Notes: generated by a model not told the origin, from the sequence alone. A stretch of DNA of 64,000 nucleotides from Bryobacterales bacterium KBS 96 (GCA_000381625.1 KB906767.1:5757357-5821356), one strand, 5' to 3'. Positions 18,077 through 27,188 are shown, counted from the stretch's first letter. A program made the numbers and translations.

Positions 18077-18811
18077 GTGAAGCAGAATAAATACGACGAT
18101 CCCGAATTTTTTGCCAGTTACAGCCAGATGCCGCGTTCGGTTCGCGGGCTGGAGGCCGCGTCAGAATGGCCCGTTTTGCGCGCTCTGCTTCCGGACCTCC
18201 GTCACAAGCGGCTGCTCGATCTCGGCTGCGGGTTTGGCTGGCACTGCCGCTATGCGCGCGAGGGGCAGGCGCGGCGAGTTGTTGGGGTCGATCTCTCGGA
18301 GAACATGCTGGCGCGGGCGGCGGACATGACAGCCGATCCGGCAATCGAGTACCGCCGCTCGGCGATCGAGGACATCGAGTTTCTCCCTGGAGAATTCGAT
18401 GTGGCGTTCAGTTCGCTGGCGCTGCACTATGTCGAGAGGTTCGACGCCGTATGCCGAAAGATTCACGAGTTCCTGACGCCTGGCGGCGCGTTTGTCTTCT
18501 CCGTGGAGCATCCGATATTCACGGCGCTGGCGGCACAACAATGGCATTTCGGGCCGAATGGCGAGCGGCTTCATTGGCCGGTCGACGACTATCACACGGA
18601 GGGTCCGCGCCACACGCATTGGTTGGCGGACGACGTGGTCAAATATCATCGAACCGTTGCGACTTACGTCAATACGTTGATCGATTCCGGCTTCCGCATC
18701 TCGAAGCTCCTGGAGCCTGAGCCATCGCCGGAACTCCTGGCGGAGCACCCCGAGTTGATCGACGAGCGCCGCCGTCCGATTTTCCTGTTGATCGCGGCGG
18801 ACAGAGAATAA
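18077..18811 (+). CDS. class I SAM-dependent methyltransferase
   Basis: A 244-residue Rossmann-fold methyltransferase. Motif I is LLDLGCGFGWHCRYA (about 49-63), motif II acidic end VVGVDLSENML, then DVAFSSLALHYVE as motif IV. The C-terminal half (LHWPVDDYHTEGPRHTHWL) resembles UbiE/BioC-like small-molecule methyltransferases of unknown substrate. It starts with GTG and no good ribosome site is visible, so the start is tentative. It has no operon partner. Confidence 0.85.
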   Translation: MKQNKYDDPEFFASYSQMPRSVRGLEAASEWPVLRALLPDLRHKRLLDLGCGFGWHCRYAREGQARRVVGVDLSENMLARAADMTADPAIEYRRSAIEDIEFLPGEFDVAFSSLALHYVERFDAVCRKIHEFLTPGGAFVFSVEHPIFTALAAQQWHFGPNGERLHWPVDDYHTEGPRHTHWLADDVVKYHRTVATYVNTLIDSGFRISKLLEPEPSPELLAEHPELIDERRRPIFLLIAADRE

Positions 18812-18922
18812 ATCTCGTGTAGGGGACGGGCAGGCACGGCCCGAGCGTGATTCCGGAATGCTCGAAACGGAGCCGCCGCACGTAAGTGGGAAGGTTGCCC
18901 GGCAACACGAGATAGCGTTACG

Positions 18923-19591
18923 CTAGCTGATCACGCCCTTACGTACCGCATACAGAATTAACTCCGGAATGCTGTGCAGATTCAGCTTCTGCATCAGATT
19001 GCCGCGATGCGTGTCAACTGTATGAGGGCTTAGGTTAAGCGCCGCCGCGATTTCTTTCGTCGTCTGCCCTTCGGCCAGCAGTTGCAGCAGCTCACGTTCC
19101 CGCGGCGTCAGCAGTTCATAGCTATCCTCGACGCCGCGCTGCCTGATCTGGCGCACGTAGTCTTCTACTAACAATTTGCCGATCGCCGGAGAGAAGAACG
19201 CCTTGCCCTCGCTGACCGCGCGCACCGCGTGAATCAGGTCGGCTTCGGCCGAGTCCTTCAACAGATATCCTCTTGCGCCCGCCTTCAGCGCTCGAAGCAC
19301 GTAGCTCTCGTCGGAATGCATGCTGAGGATAACAATCGCGGTCCTGGGGCGGGCCGCGACGATGCGCGCCGCTGCTTCAATTCCGTTCAGCGTCGGCATC
19401 GCAACGTCCATGACAACGACATCGGGCGAGTGCTCTTCGGCCAGTTGGATGGCCTCGCGGCCGTTGCTCGCTTCACCGACGACGCCAAACCCCGGCTCCC
19501 GTTCGAGCAGCAGGCGGAGTCCTCCGCGCATCACCGTGTGATCGTCGGCAAGAACGATTCGAAGCGGCTTCATCCCGTTTTCGCTCACCAT
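18923..19591 (-). CDS. NarL/LuxR-family response regulator
   Basis: A 222-residue two-domain regulator. The receiver (about 8-125) has ADDH at the acidic pocket, VVVMDVAMP with the phospho-acceptor Asp, and YLLKDS with the conserved Lys. The C-terminal LuxR helix-turn-helix is LTPRERELLQLLAEGQTTKEIAAALNLSPHTVDTHRGNLMQKL. It pairs with the histidine kinase directly upstream, whose stop lies seven bases before this ATG (19591). Target genes are unknown; none adjoin in an obvious regulon. Confidence 0.92.
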   Translation of the reverse strand: MVSENGMKPLRIVLADDHTVMRGGLRLLLEREPGFGVVGEASNGREAIQLAEEHSPDVVVMDVAMPTLNGIEAAARIVAARPRTAIVILSMHSDESYVLRALKAGARGYLLKDSAEADLIHAVRAVSEGKAFFSPAIGKLLVEDYVRQIRQRGVEDSYELLTPRERELLQLLAEGQTTKEIAAALNLSPHTVDTHRGNLMQKLNLHSIPELILYAVRKGVIS

Positions 19592-19598
19592 TACGTTC

Positions 19599-21014
19599 TC
19601 ACGACGATGTCCGAAGTAGGCCGTTCGGCCGCCCATACATCGTTATCTCCGGCGACGGCTCAAGCGGCAGGGGCAATTCCACGGAAAGAAGAGCGCCTGC
19701 GCCCTCCTCCGACACGACGCGAAAAACGCCGCCTAGATGTTTCACCCGCTCCTCCATGCCCAGCAGCCCCAGTCCTTTGTCGCGGCGCGGTTGAAAGCCC
19801 GCGCCATCGTCCTGGATGGAGAGAAATAACCGCGTGGGCTCCTGCTTCACGTGAATCCGCACGCTCTGGGCTTTCGCGTGGCGGTAACAGTTATGCAGCG
19901 CTTCCTGAACGACGCGATATACGCAGGTCTTGTGCTCCTCCGGCAGTTCGTCGGAAACGCCCTCGGCAGCGACATTCACTCGAAGTCCGGTTGTGCGCGA
20001 CACTTCACGAGCCTGCCATTGCAGCGCTGGGGCAAGTCCCAAATCGTCCAGCATCGAAGGCCGCAACAGGAGCGACATGTTACGGACAACGGCAACGGTT
20101 TTCTCGGCCAGTTGCCGGATCGACTGTAATTGGCCTTGTAACGGATCTCCCGCGGTGGCGGGCAACTCTTTGGCAAGATTGCCGGCGTTCAGCAACAGGG
20201 CCGAAAGCGATTGCCCCACTTCGTCGTGCAACTCGCGTGAAATAGTCCGGCGTTCCTGTTCCTGTGCGTCGACCAGCCGTGCCGAGAGCTCCTGCAACTC
20301 GCGTCGCGCATCGACAATCTCGCGAAATCGCAGTTGCGCCTCCCGCTCCAAATGCAGTATGCGATACATGCTGACGGCCGCGAGCACGATGCCGATGCCT
20401 ACTGTCAGCGCGAGCATCAGAATCATCCGCAGGCGGAACTGCCGGAAGAGTTGCGTTAACAGCGTATTCCCCTGTTCCAGTTGGTGCTCGTTCACCTTGC
20501 TTACCTGATTGGCCAGGCTGATCATGGTCATGCGGCGCGGCAGCACCTGGTCCCGCATAAATGCATAGCCGCGTGAACGCCGTTCCGGCGCATCCCACGC
20601 CAGCGCGGGCTTTAAGGCATTGAAATAATCCGATAATTCTTCCGCGAGATGATTGAACGGCGCCACTTCCTCCGGATTCAGCATCTTGCGATATTGGGCG
20701 ATCGAGGCTTCAATCGTGAGGCGAGTCTTTTCGAAGTGCGCGCGGTGTCCTTCCGCCATCGCGTCGTTGGGTTCCAGAAGGAAGTCGCGGACGTAGGTTC
20801 CCGAAAGATAAATGTCAGACCGGAGTTGCTCCAGAATGCGGTCGCGGAGGATGTAATCTTCACGAATTCTTTGATTGCGGGTCTGGATTTGGCGCACCAC
20901 CGACAGTCCGCTGATGCCGGCCAGAGTAAGCAGAGCTAACAGGCCGCCGAAGCCAATCCATAGCAGAAACTGCGTCTGTTTTCCGTCTGTTCTTACTTTT
21001 ACGGATAGAGCCAC
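19599..21014 (-). CDS. membrane sensor histidine kinase of the NarX/LiaS type (HisKA_3)
   Basis: A 471-residue sensor kinase. Two membrane segments (about 17-40 and 195-216) enclose a helical periplasmic domain of the four-helix-bundle MCP type. The dimerisation region contains the phospho-acceptor His in RRTISRELHDEVGQSLSALLLNAGN, and the ATPase has VQEALHNCYRHAKA (N box), IQDDGAGF and KGLGLLGMEERV (G boxes). The bundle may sense a small ligand or membrane state. It is cotranscribed with the NarL-type regulator that follows by seven bases. Confidence 0.9.
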   Translation of the reverse strand: MALSVKVRTDGKQTQFLLWIGFGGLLALLTLAGISGLSVVRQIQTRNQRIREDYILRDRILEQLRSDIYLSGTYVRDFLLEPNDAMAEGHRAHFEKTRLTIEASIAQYRKMLNPEEVAPFNHLAEELSDYFNALKPALAWDAPERRSRGYAFMRDQVLPRRMTMISLANQVSKVNEHQLEQGNTLLTQLFRQFRLRMILMLALTVGIGIVLAAVSMYRILHLEREAQLRFREIVDARRELQELSARLVDAQEQERRTISRELHDEVGQSLSALLLNAGNLAKELPATAGDPLQGQLQSIRQLAEKTVAVVRNMSLLLRPSMLDDLGLAPALQWQAREVSRTTGLRVNVAAEGVSDELPEEHKTCVYRVVQEALHNCYRHAKAQSVRIHVKQEPTRLFLSIQDDGAGFQPRRDKGLGLLGMEERVKHLGGVFRVVSEEGAGALLSVELPLPLEPSPEITMYGRPNGLLRTSS

Positions 21015-21065
21015 TGTCGAGGGAACATCCTCTACTTACTATGACATTGCGCGGGCGGCGCAAGC

Positions 21066-22616
21066 TCACTTTCGGGCGGCGGGCTGCTGCACGAATATCT
21101 CGCAAGCTCGATCGAAAAATGCCGTTACTTCCGGCGTGTCACCCACTTCGGCGTTCGCCATCATGGAGAAGACAATCCAGCGGCCTGATGTTGTGAGCAG
21201 ATAGCCGGATAATGCTGAGACATGTGAGAGAGAGCCGGTCTTGGCATGCACGCGCTCTCCACCCATCAACCCTTTGAAACGCCGCCGCAGCGATCCATCA
21301 ATGCCGCCGACCGGCAGCGAGTCGAGCCATAACTTCTTTTCTGGGCGCGTCCACATGTAGCGCAGCAGCGTCACGGTGGATGCCGGCGTTGTCACTCCTT
21401 GCCGCGCGAGGCCGGAGCCGTCACCGAAATCGTAGCCATCGTTCGTAATCCCGGCTTGTTGCAGAAACTTCTGCCGCTCGTCCAGACCGGCCGCGAGCGT
21501 TCCCACATTGCGCGTGGCGTATCCAACCTCCCGTAGCAGCATTTCCGCGTGCAGGTTCTGGCTGACTTTGTTGACAACCTGAACGATCTGCCACAAAGGC
21601 GCGGATTCGAGAGATGCCAACTCCGTGCCCGAAGGAAGACTCGCGAGCAGCGGCGCGTCCAGCGGGTCCGCAACATTGTTCAAATCGCGATGCAGCGCCC
21701 GCGCTTCACCGTTCACCACGATGCCGCGCTCTTCCAGCGCTTGTTTTAGGGCTTCGGCAGCGAACAGAGCCGGGTCCGCCACGGCGACGTCTTCCTGGAT
21801 TTTGGAAGCGCTCCGTCCGATCGTGCCGGAGAGAACCAGTTCGTTCGAGCCCGTCGGCCGCGAGATAGTGACGTGGCTCTCGGCGGAATTGTCGGTGACC
21901 ACTTGATTCAATACGACGAAGTAGCCCACATTCGGCTGAAGGCAAACGTCCGCCAGATCGCCCGTCTCCGCCCCTTGCACGGTGAGGCGAACCGCGCTGT
22001 CGTTCACTGACAGCGCGCTCACCGGAGCGCCGTAGTACCAGAGCGCGTCGTCGAACGTCCAACCGTCCGGATAGGGATCATAGGGATAGCGAGTGTCATC
22101 GCCAATCACATCTCCGGTTATGCGGCGGATTCCCCATTGCGCGATCTGGTCGGCGAGCTTATCGATCGCCGCCAGCGGATCGTTGTCGTGTGCATCTTGC
22201 GAGAAGGGCAGAATGCGTCCCGACAAATTGGGATCGCCTCCGCCGATCAACGTCACATCCGGTATGTCGGTTTCGCCGGGCATCACCTTAGCAGTGGTGC
22301 GGACGCTTGTCTTGAACTGGTAGTTCACGCCAAGACGCTCAAGCGCCAGGGATGTCGTGTACAGCTTCGTGTTCGATGCAGGTGTGAAGAATTGATCCGC
22401 GCCCTGGGCGGCCAGTAATTCGCCGGTATCCGCGTCCGCAAATTCGAATCCGATGTGTCCGCGCCTCAAGTGCGGAGACGCTGAGATCAGCCGCTCGATC
22501 TGAGTCTGGGCGGCTTCAACCGGTGTGTCCGTGGCCGCGAATGCAGGCGGAAGGAACAGCAACAGTATCAAAGCTGGGAGAATTTGTATCGCAGTGTTTT
22601 GCCAGGGAGTGCCCAC
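21066..22616 (-). CDS. dacB: D-alanyl-D-alanine carboxypeptidase/endopeptidase (PBP4, peptidase S13)
   Basis: A 516-residue penicillin-binding protein of class C. The three active-site motifs are present: SNTK (about residues 81-84), SVNDS (SxN) and HAKTGSL (KTG). The signal peptide MGTPWQNTAIQILPALILLLFLPPAFA begins at the GTG at 22616, which has AGGG five bases upstream; the frame is open to an earlier start at 22730 that I think less likely because it runs into the divergent gene's promoter. The enzyme trims or cuts peptidoglycan cross-links in the periplasm. Length matches the S13 family. Confidence 0.9.
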   Translation of the reverse strand: MGTPWQNTAIQILPALILLLFLPPAFAATDTPVEAAQTQIERLISASPHLRRGHIGFEFADADTGELLAAQGADQFFTPASNTKLYTTSLALERLGVNYQFKTSVRTTAKVMPGETDIPDVTLIGGGDPNLSGRILPFSQDAHDNDPLAAIDKLADQIAQWGIRRITGDVIGDDTRYPYDPYPDGWTFDDALWYYGAPVSALSVNDSAVRLTVQGAETGDLADVCLQPNVGYFVVLNQVVTDNSAESHVTISRPTGSNELVLSGTIGRSASKIQEDVAVADPALFAAEALKQALEERGIVVNGEARALHRDLNNVADPLDAPLLASLPSGTELASLESAPLWQIVQVVNKVSQNLHAEMLLREVGYATRNVGTLAAGLDERQKFLQQAGITNDGYDFGDGSGLARQGVTTPASTVTLLRYMWTRPEKKLWLDSLPVGGIDGSLRRRFKGLMGGERVHAKTGSLSHVSALSGYLLTTSGRWIVFSMMANAEVGDTPEVTAFFDRACEIFVQQPAARK

Positions 22617-22755
22617 GACCCTGCGGCCCACCCAAATTGATGAAGACTCAATCGCTGCTGCACCGAACCGCGGCTGTAAAGGAGCGGCCGTCTTCAACCT
22701 AGCGATTTGCGAACGGAATCGGTCGTGCATGCCGAAGGCGGATTATACTTCACCC

Positions 22756-23436
22756 ATGAGTCTGAGACCGTTTTCGTTGGCTTCCGGCGCCATCTTTCTG
22801 TTTGCCACCCTCTCGACGGGACAGGGAACCAAAGTCAAAGCGAATGCCGACCAATATTTCGCTCATGCCACCCTCGACAAAGGCTATTCCATCGGCGTCG
22901 ATTTCCTCGGCAAATATCTACCTGTCCCCGGAGCGACTGTCTACAGCGACGAGTACATCTTCGTGGAAGTCGCGCTGTTCGGCGCTCCCGGGCGGAAGAT
23001 CGATATTCACACCGGCCAGTTTGTGTTGAAGATCAATGGCCGCGAACTCAAATCGCAGCCTCCCGGCATGGTGACGCTTGAGGATAATTTCCCCGAGATG
23101 GTCGCGCGTCCGGAGATCGTTATGGATGGCGGCGTCGGGAATGGCGAAGTGCAAGTGAGCGGTCCGGAAACGAAGCAGCGTTTTCCGGGTGACGATCCCG
23201 CTCACATGCCGCGCCGGATTCCTCAGGCTTCCACCGATTCATCGCAAGGCCAGGTTTCGAAATCCGGTAAAACTCCGGATGAAATTGTCAAAGCGTCGGA
23301 GCTGCCCGAAGGAAGCCACGCGCTTCCCTTAGCCGGTTATCTGTTCTTTGTCTATGAGGGTAAGTTGAAGAAGATCAAACACGCGGAACTGGAGTACACG
23401 GGGCCGCTCGGCGGCGCGAGCCTGACTCTGCGTTAA
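22756..23436 (+). CDS. secreted protein of unknown function
   Basis: A 226-residue protein with a signal peptide (MSLRPFSLASGAIFLFATLSTGQG) and a mostly beta-strand body. I recognise no family. FVEVALFGAPGRKIDIHTGQFVLKINGR looks like an Ig-like strand pattern, a Pro/Ser/Gln-rich linker lies around 145-175, and the end (HALPLAGYLFFVYEGKLKKIKHAELEYTGPLG) looks like a second beta unit. Similar proteins seem common in this group of bacteria, but that is an impression. A start nine codons earlier (22729) is possible. It is divergent from dacB. Confidence 0.65.
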   Translation: MSLRPFSLASGAIFLFATLSTGQGTKVKANADQYFAHATLDKGYSIGVDFLGKYLPVPGATVYSDEYIFVEVALFGAPGRKIDIHTGQFVLKINGRELKSQPPGMVTLEDNFPEMVARPEIVMDGGVGNGEVQVSGPETKQRFPGDDPAHMPRRIPQASTDSSQGQVSKSGKTPDEIVKASELPEGSHALPLAGYLFFVYEGKLKKIKHAELEYTGPLGGASLTLR

Positions 23437-23438
23437 GC

Positions 23439-24722
23439 TCACGCCGGCGGTTCACCACGCAAATCTTTCTTTAACAGCGAAGCGTCGGGATTGCTTGGCC
23501 GTTCACGGTCGCCGCCCATCAGCTTCGACTCCAGTATGATCAGCAGCATCAAAATCAAAACCGCCACTGATCCGAAAGCCGGAATCAGCATCACGTAGCT
23601 CATTCCCATGTAATACCCGACATAACCGAGCAGCCATGGCGCCAGCATCCCGCCGGTAATAGCGAGCGAGAAGATTCCATTGAAGAAGCCGGGATGATAA
23701 TCGAACCGTCGCCCAATTTTTTCCGCGACAAGCGCATAGATGGGGGCGAAGGCGAGGCCCGTTACGATCGTCGCCAGCGCCGCGCCGAAGATCGTGTTGG
23801 TTTTGCTCAGCAACAGATAGCCGAACATCGCTGTCGTGATGCTGCCGGCAAGCAGCTTTGTATGGCCAACTCTCGTCAGCAGCAACTGCGCGGTGAGGCG
23901 GCCCGATAGGAGCGCCAGGAAATAGATCGCCAGAACAAATATCGCCGAGGCCGGATTTAAACCCAGCCGGTGAATCAAAAACAGCGGCAGCCAACCGGCT
24001 AGCGCCCATTCGTTGCCAAACTGGAAAAACAGAAGAAGGCTGAACAGAACGGCGGCGACGCTGCGGAGGTCCTTCAGCGATCCCCGAATAGTATCTCCAT
24101 GCAGCCGGCCGCCTGTCGTTAACGCCGGGGACGGCCGCCGCGAATACACAAGGAGGTAAATGAGTGGAACGATGGCCAGGCCAATGGTGTCCCACTGCAT
24201 CGAAAACACGAAACTCGGGGCGATCGGGTAGCTTATGCCGACCAGCACTGTCACCAGCAGGCAGCCCGTACCAAACAGCAACCCGCTCACATTGATAGCT
24301 TCCGCCGCATTCTCTTCGTAATAGGGTCGAACGACGTGGAACAGGCACGTTAGCATCACTCCCGCGCTCATGCCGAGCAGCGCAACGCCGCCCACGCGCC
24401 ACCAGAGGCGAATGGAAAACAATGGAAACGAGAGTTCAAGAAATCCGAGGAACGCGATGAAGCAGGCCCCAATGCAAAGCGCCTTTACGGAAAACCGGCG
24501 AAGCAGCTTTTGGGTAATAAATCCCAGCGCCAACACCGCGCCGTTCAGCGCCAGAAAGTGAACTCCGATTATGCGGGGATCGGTGTCGAGTTGATACTGC
24601 CAGGCGACCAACAAGGATCCCAATGCGCCCATCAACATGCCAGCCAGCAGAAATCCCCAGGTCCAGCCACGGGGCGTGCCGTTCGCAAGAACGGCAGACT
24701 GGCTCTGTTGGCTATCGGGCAT
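23439..24722 (-). CDS. major facilitator superfamily transporter
   Basis: A 427-residue protein with about 12 membrane segments, the MFS pattern. Segments include WGFLLAGMLMGALGSLLVAWQYQ, a loop after TM2 with LLRRFS in the usual motif-A position, and LLSGRLTAQLLLTRVG after TM8. The FucP-like character (HFLALNGAVLALGFITQKLL and the ENAAEAINVSG region) suggests a sugar or organic-acid symporter, but the substrate is open. Start at ATG 24722; a GTG two codons earlier is equally open. It runs convergent to the secreted protein gene, two bases apart. Confidence 0.85.
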   Translation of the reverse strand: MPDSQQSQSAVLANGTPRGWTWGFLLAGMLMGALGSLLVAWQYQLDTDPRIIGVHFLALNGAVLALGFITQKLLRRFSVKALCIGACFIAFLGFLELSFPLFSIRLWWRVGGVALLGMSAGVMLTCLFHVVRPYYEENAAEAINVSGLLFGTGCLLVTVLVGISYPIAPSFVFSMQWDTIGLAIVPLIYLLVYSRRPSPALTTGGRLHGDTIRGSLKDLRSVAAVLFSLLLFFQFGNEWALAGWLPLFLIHRLGLNPASAIFVLAIYFLALLSGRLTAQLLLTRVGHTKLLAGSITTAMFGYLLLSKTNTIFGAALATIVTGLAFAPIYALVAEKIGRRFDYHPGFFNGIFSLAITGGMLAPWLLGYVGYYMGMSYVMLIPAFGSVAVLILMLLIILESKLMGGDRERPSNPDASLLKKDLRGEPPA

Positions 24723-25088
24723 TGACACGGAGGACGGACGAACCTAACATGGAACTATCACTGAGAGAGGAGGTGGTCCAGTCGAATGAATTCTGGTAGT
24801 GACTGTAGCATACGACGAAACACGCGCGAGGTGGCCGACTGTTAAAGTCGCCGTTCGTACGTTCAGGTCTTGTCAGTGGCAAGGCCGCCGTTCCTGTGGA
24901 CCGGCCGCCTTTCAGCGCGAGACGTAGCTAGAGTAGCCCTTCAAAAGGGAAATAGAGGCCTCGCCCTCGGCGTATGCCGGCGGCGAGGCCTTGTGATATT
25001 ATAAGGGTTGATTGCGTTTCGGACGCATGTTTCTAAGTGCCTCCCATTCAGCAGTCTCCCCTTCAGTTCGAAAGGATTGCTTAACTTC
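24723..25088 (+). promoter_or_regulatory. rpmE upstream region with a strong leader hairpin
   Basis: This gene-free stretch carries, at 24957-24990, the perfect stem GGCCTCGCC/GGCGAGGCC enclosing an inner CGGC-GTAT-GCCG stem. The hairpin is followed by TTGTGATATTATAAGG rather than a T-run, about 99 bases before the rpmE ATG. It could be an L31 autoregulatory leader or an unrelated terminator. The remaining 230 bases show no ORF. Confidence 0.5.
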
Positions 25089-25346
25089 ATGAAAGCAGGC
25101 ATTCATCCGGCCTACGAAGAATTGAACGTGATTTGCGCCTGCGGCTCTACGTTCAAGACCCGATCGACGCACAAAGGCGATATCCGTGTCGAAATCTGCT
25201 CCAGTTGCCACCCGTTCTTTACAGGACGTCAGAAGCTGATCGACACCGAAGGCCGCGTAGATCGATTCCAGAAGAAGGCCGCCAAATCCCGGGAAATCGC
25301 GGCGCAAAGAAAAGCTGCGGCAGACGCAAAAAAGACAGTTCACTAG
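25089..25346 (+). CDS. rpmE: 50S ribosomal protein L31, zinc-binding type
   Basis: An 85-residue L31. It begins [28 protein letters not shown] and contains the zinc-coordinating cysteines CAC and CSSC (in [12 protein letters not shown]), so this is the Zn-containing C+ form. The C-terminal [24 protein letters not shown] is a basic Ala-rich tail. It sits alone, as rpmE often does. A hairpin about 100 bases upstream could be regulatory. The ATG at 25089 starts the family's canonical sequence; longer frames are spurious. Confidence 0.97.
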   Translation: MKAGIHPAYEELNVICACGSTFKTRSTHKGDIRVEICSSCHPFFTGRQKLIDTEGRVDRFQKKAAKSREIAAQRKAAADAKKTVH

Positions 25347-25469
25347 CCGTTCGTAATCTGCTGTAGCCGCAGGAAGGGATGTCTTGCCGCTAGATGATCG
25401 GATTAGTTTTGAAAGTGGCGGAGAGCGCTGAACTCTCCGCCATTCGTGTCTTCGAAGATCTCGGCAGAG

Positions 25470-25925
25470 CTATTTAGCGGGTTGGCTTTCCTGCTCGCGC
25501 TGCTCCCGGACGCGCCGTTCCGCAGTCCGTTGCTCCTCAAGCTGGTGCTCGCGCACATCCTGCTGTTTTGCCTTCTCTTCTTTCTCGTCGAGGAACTTAT
25601 CGTATTCAGCCTGCTGTTTTGAGTTCAGCAGGCTTTTCATCGCCGCAATCTGCTGTTGTTTTATGTCGAGCATCTGCGGCTTGTATTTGTCTTTTACCAC
25701 TCGTACCTTCGCGCGCGTGTCGTCCAGGATGTCGTTTAGCTTATCCACCTGCAGTTGCGTCAAATGTAAACGCATCTGCAACTCGTTGACGTACCGGGTC
25801 CGCCAGTCGTCGGCCGCATTGACCGCCGCTGTATTGTATAGCCGGTGGCCTAAAATCCCGGCAGCCAAACCAAGAGCGAAGATTATCAGGCCGAATAATA
25901 ACGCAAGCTGCTGCGGACGCTTCAT
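25470..25925 (-). CDS. membrane-anchored periplasmic helical protein, Spy/CpxP-like
   Basis: A 151-residue protein with one N-terminal membrane segment (about 7-27) and a helical, heavily charged periplasmic part. RLHLTQLQVDKLNDILDD resembles the LTxxQ motif of the Spy/CpxP/CnrX family, and SLLNSKQQAEYDKFLDEKEEK the second LTxxQ-like turn. The tail is a Glu/Arg/Gln-rich coil. Such proteins act as periplasmic chaperones or sensors for ECF sigma factors. It follows the anti-sigma candidate by seven bases and the ECF sigma gene before that, so a CnrX-like sensing role is plausible but inferred. Confidence 0.7.
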   Translation of the reverse strand: MKRPQQLALLFGLIIFALGLAAGILGHRLYNTAAVNAADDWRTRYVNELQMRLHLTQLQVDKLNDILDDTRAKVRVVKDKYKPQMLDIKQQQIAAMKSLLNSKQQAEYDKFLDEKEEKAKQQDVREHQLEEQRTAERRVREQREQESQPAK

Positions 25926-25932
25926 AGTCAGA

Positions 25933-26286
25933 CTAGTGATTGTAAGTCGGTGGCAACATCACCCGGGGGCGGGAGGAACCAGCATCCAGGCCGTGCTCCA
26001 TTGTGAGATCGGCAGCCGTCAGGACATCCGCATAGGACGCGAATCGAGTGGTTTCGGGGCCTGCGGACTGACGGGGCACAAAGTTTAATGCCGCAAGCAC
26101 GAGGCAAGCCGCGGCCGATACCGTCACAAGCGAACGCGCTAGCTTATCGAACACTAACGAAAAGCTGCGATTTCGTTCAATGCGGTCCCATACGCCGGGC
26201 ATGAAGTTTGGGCCAGGCTCAATATCGGGGCAAGCGGCCCGGTAACGCCTGAACAATTCGTCGAGTTCCCGGTTATCTTCCGTCAT
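25933..26286 (-). CDS. putative anti-sigma factor (membrane, no zinc motif)
   Basis: A 117-residue protein with a short cytoplasmic helical region (NRELDELFRRYRAACPDIEPGPNFMPGVWDRIE), one membrane segment (about 52-68, LVTVSAAACLVLAALNFV) and a short periplasmic tail. Position between the ECF sigma gene and the Spy-like gene, size and topology are those of anti-sigma factors, but it lacks the HxxxCxxC zinc motif. I chose ATG 26286, which has an AGGG nearby; a GTG at 26337 is alternative. Function rests on context. Confidence 0.65.
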   Translation of the reverse strand: MTEDNRELDELFRRYRAACPDIEPGPNFMPGVWDRIERNRSFSLVFDKLARSLVTVSAAACLVLAALNFVPRQSAGPETTRFASYADVLTAADLTMEHGLDAGSSRPRVMLPPTYNH

Positions 26287-26352
26287 CCCTAAATCCCTCA
26301 CCTTCCACTCATTGAAACCTACCGGGTTGAAGGCCACCGCTCCCGGTAAAGC

Positions 26353-26928
26353 CTATAATTTACCATTAGCCTTTGCGGCCTGGTAGGCCTTTAGCACCCG
26401 TTGCCGGGCACGGAACAGCCGAACCTTTAAGGCATTCTCGTTTACCTTGTAGACCGCCTCGAGCTCTTTCAGCGACAACCCCTCGACCTCTTTCATCGTA
26501 AGGAGAAGGCGATCCTCATCCGACACATGCCGGAATAATTCATTGACAAACTCTCGAACGCGGCTTTTTTCTTCGTCCTCTACATTACGCTTCCCGCCGG
26601 CGATCGAATCGGCCATGATCACCTGTTGCTCGGTCATGTCGGCCATTCGGAACTCGGGACGCCGTTTGCTGCGCCGAAGGTAATCGTAAGAGGCATTGAT
26701 TGTCAGGCGGTAAAGCCACGGCTCGAAGACCTCCGCTGTCCGCAACTGCTCCAAAGAGTAATACAACCGGACAAATACCTCCTGAGCCACGTCCTCCACA
26801 TCCTCGGGGCGTCCGATCAATCTCGATATCGTCCCAAGTATCCGTTTCCGGTAGGCTGTCACAACCTGATTAAAAGCGCCGGCATCGCCTCCCTTAGCCT
26901 TTTCAATCAGTTGCTGCTCGACAAGCAT
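26353..26928 (-). CDS. ECF-type RNA polymerase sigma factor
   Basis: A 191-residue sigma-70 of the ECF group. Region 2 (about 14-85) includes VEDVAQEVFVRLYYSLEQLR and FEPWLYRLTINASYDYLRRSKRR; region 4 (about 130-185) includes DRLLLTMKEVEGLSLKELEAVYKVNENALKVRLFRARQRVLKAY. There is no region 3, as expected. It heads an operon with an anti-sigma candidate and a Spy-like periplasmic protein. The start codon overlaps a perfect 8-bp inverted repeat that could regulate translation or transcription. Confidence 0.93.
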   Translation of the reverse strand: MLVEQQLIEKAKGGDAGAFNQVVTAYRKRILGTISRLIGRPEDVEDVAQEVFVRLYYSLEQLRTAEVFEPWLYRLTINASYDYLRRSKRRPEFRMADMTEQQVIMADSIAGGKRNVEDEEKSRVREFVNELFRHVSDEDRLLLTMKEVEGLSLKELEAVYKVNENALKVRLFRARQRVLKAYQAAKANGKL

Positions 26929-26950
26929 ATCCGGTTTTGCTGCCGGATAT
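26927..26950 (-). promoter_or_regulatory. inverted repeat covering the ECF sigma start codon
   Basis: ATATCCGG and CCGGATAT (8 bp, perfect) flank an 8-base loop. In the minus-strand mRNA the last two stem bases are the A and U of the AUG at 26928. The stem would hide the start region; no Shine-Dalgarno lies between. It may be a translational switch or an operator. Confidence 0.45.
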
Positions 26951-26972
26951 CACACATTGGCCCTACGAAGAG

Positions 26973-27188
26973 CTAGGCGTTCCGGCAAGTAGTTAGGTTA
27001 CAAGGCTTTGACGTGATTTCCAAACCATTGTCCGGATGAGGCTTGTCAGCGGGGGCGAGAGCCGCCTTATAGGACTCCAGTGCGTTGATCTTTGCGCTAA
27101 GGGCAGAGCGGCGGGCGTATAGGCACTCCAATTCCGTGCGGAGTAAGGTCGGCGCCCCCCTCCGGCAAGACGAACCACCATGAGGCAT
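26973..27188 (-). CDS. possible small hypothetical protein
   Basis: A 71-residue frame in the gap between two divergent regulator genes. The part RTELECLYARRSALSAKINALESYKAAL would form an amphipathic helix and looks more like protein than the surrounding translation. There is no ribosome site and no family match I can recognise, so it may be chance. It would end just upstream of the ECF sigma promoter region. Confidence 0.2.
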   Translation of the reverse strand: MPHGGSSCRRGAPTLLRTELECLYARRSALSAKINALESYKAALAPADKPHPDNGLEITSKPCNLTTCRNA

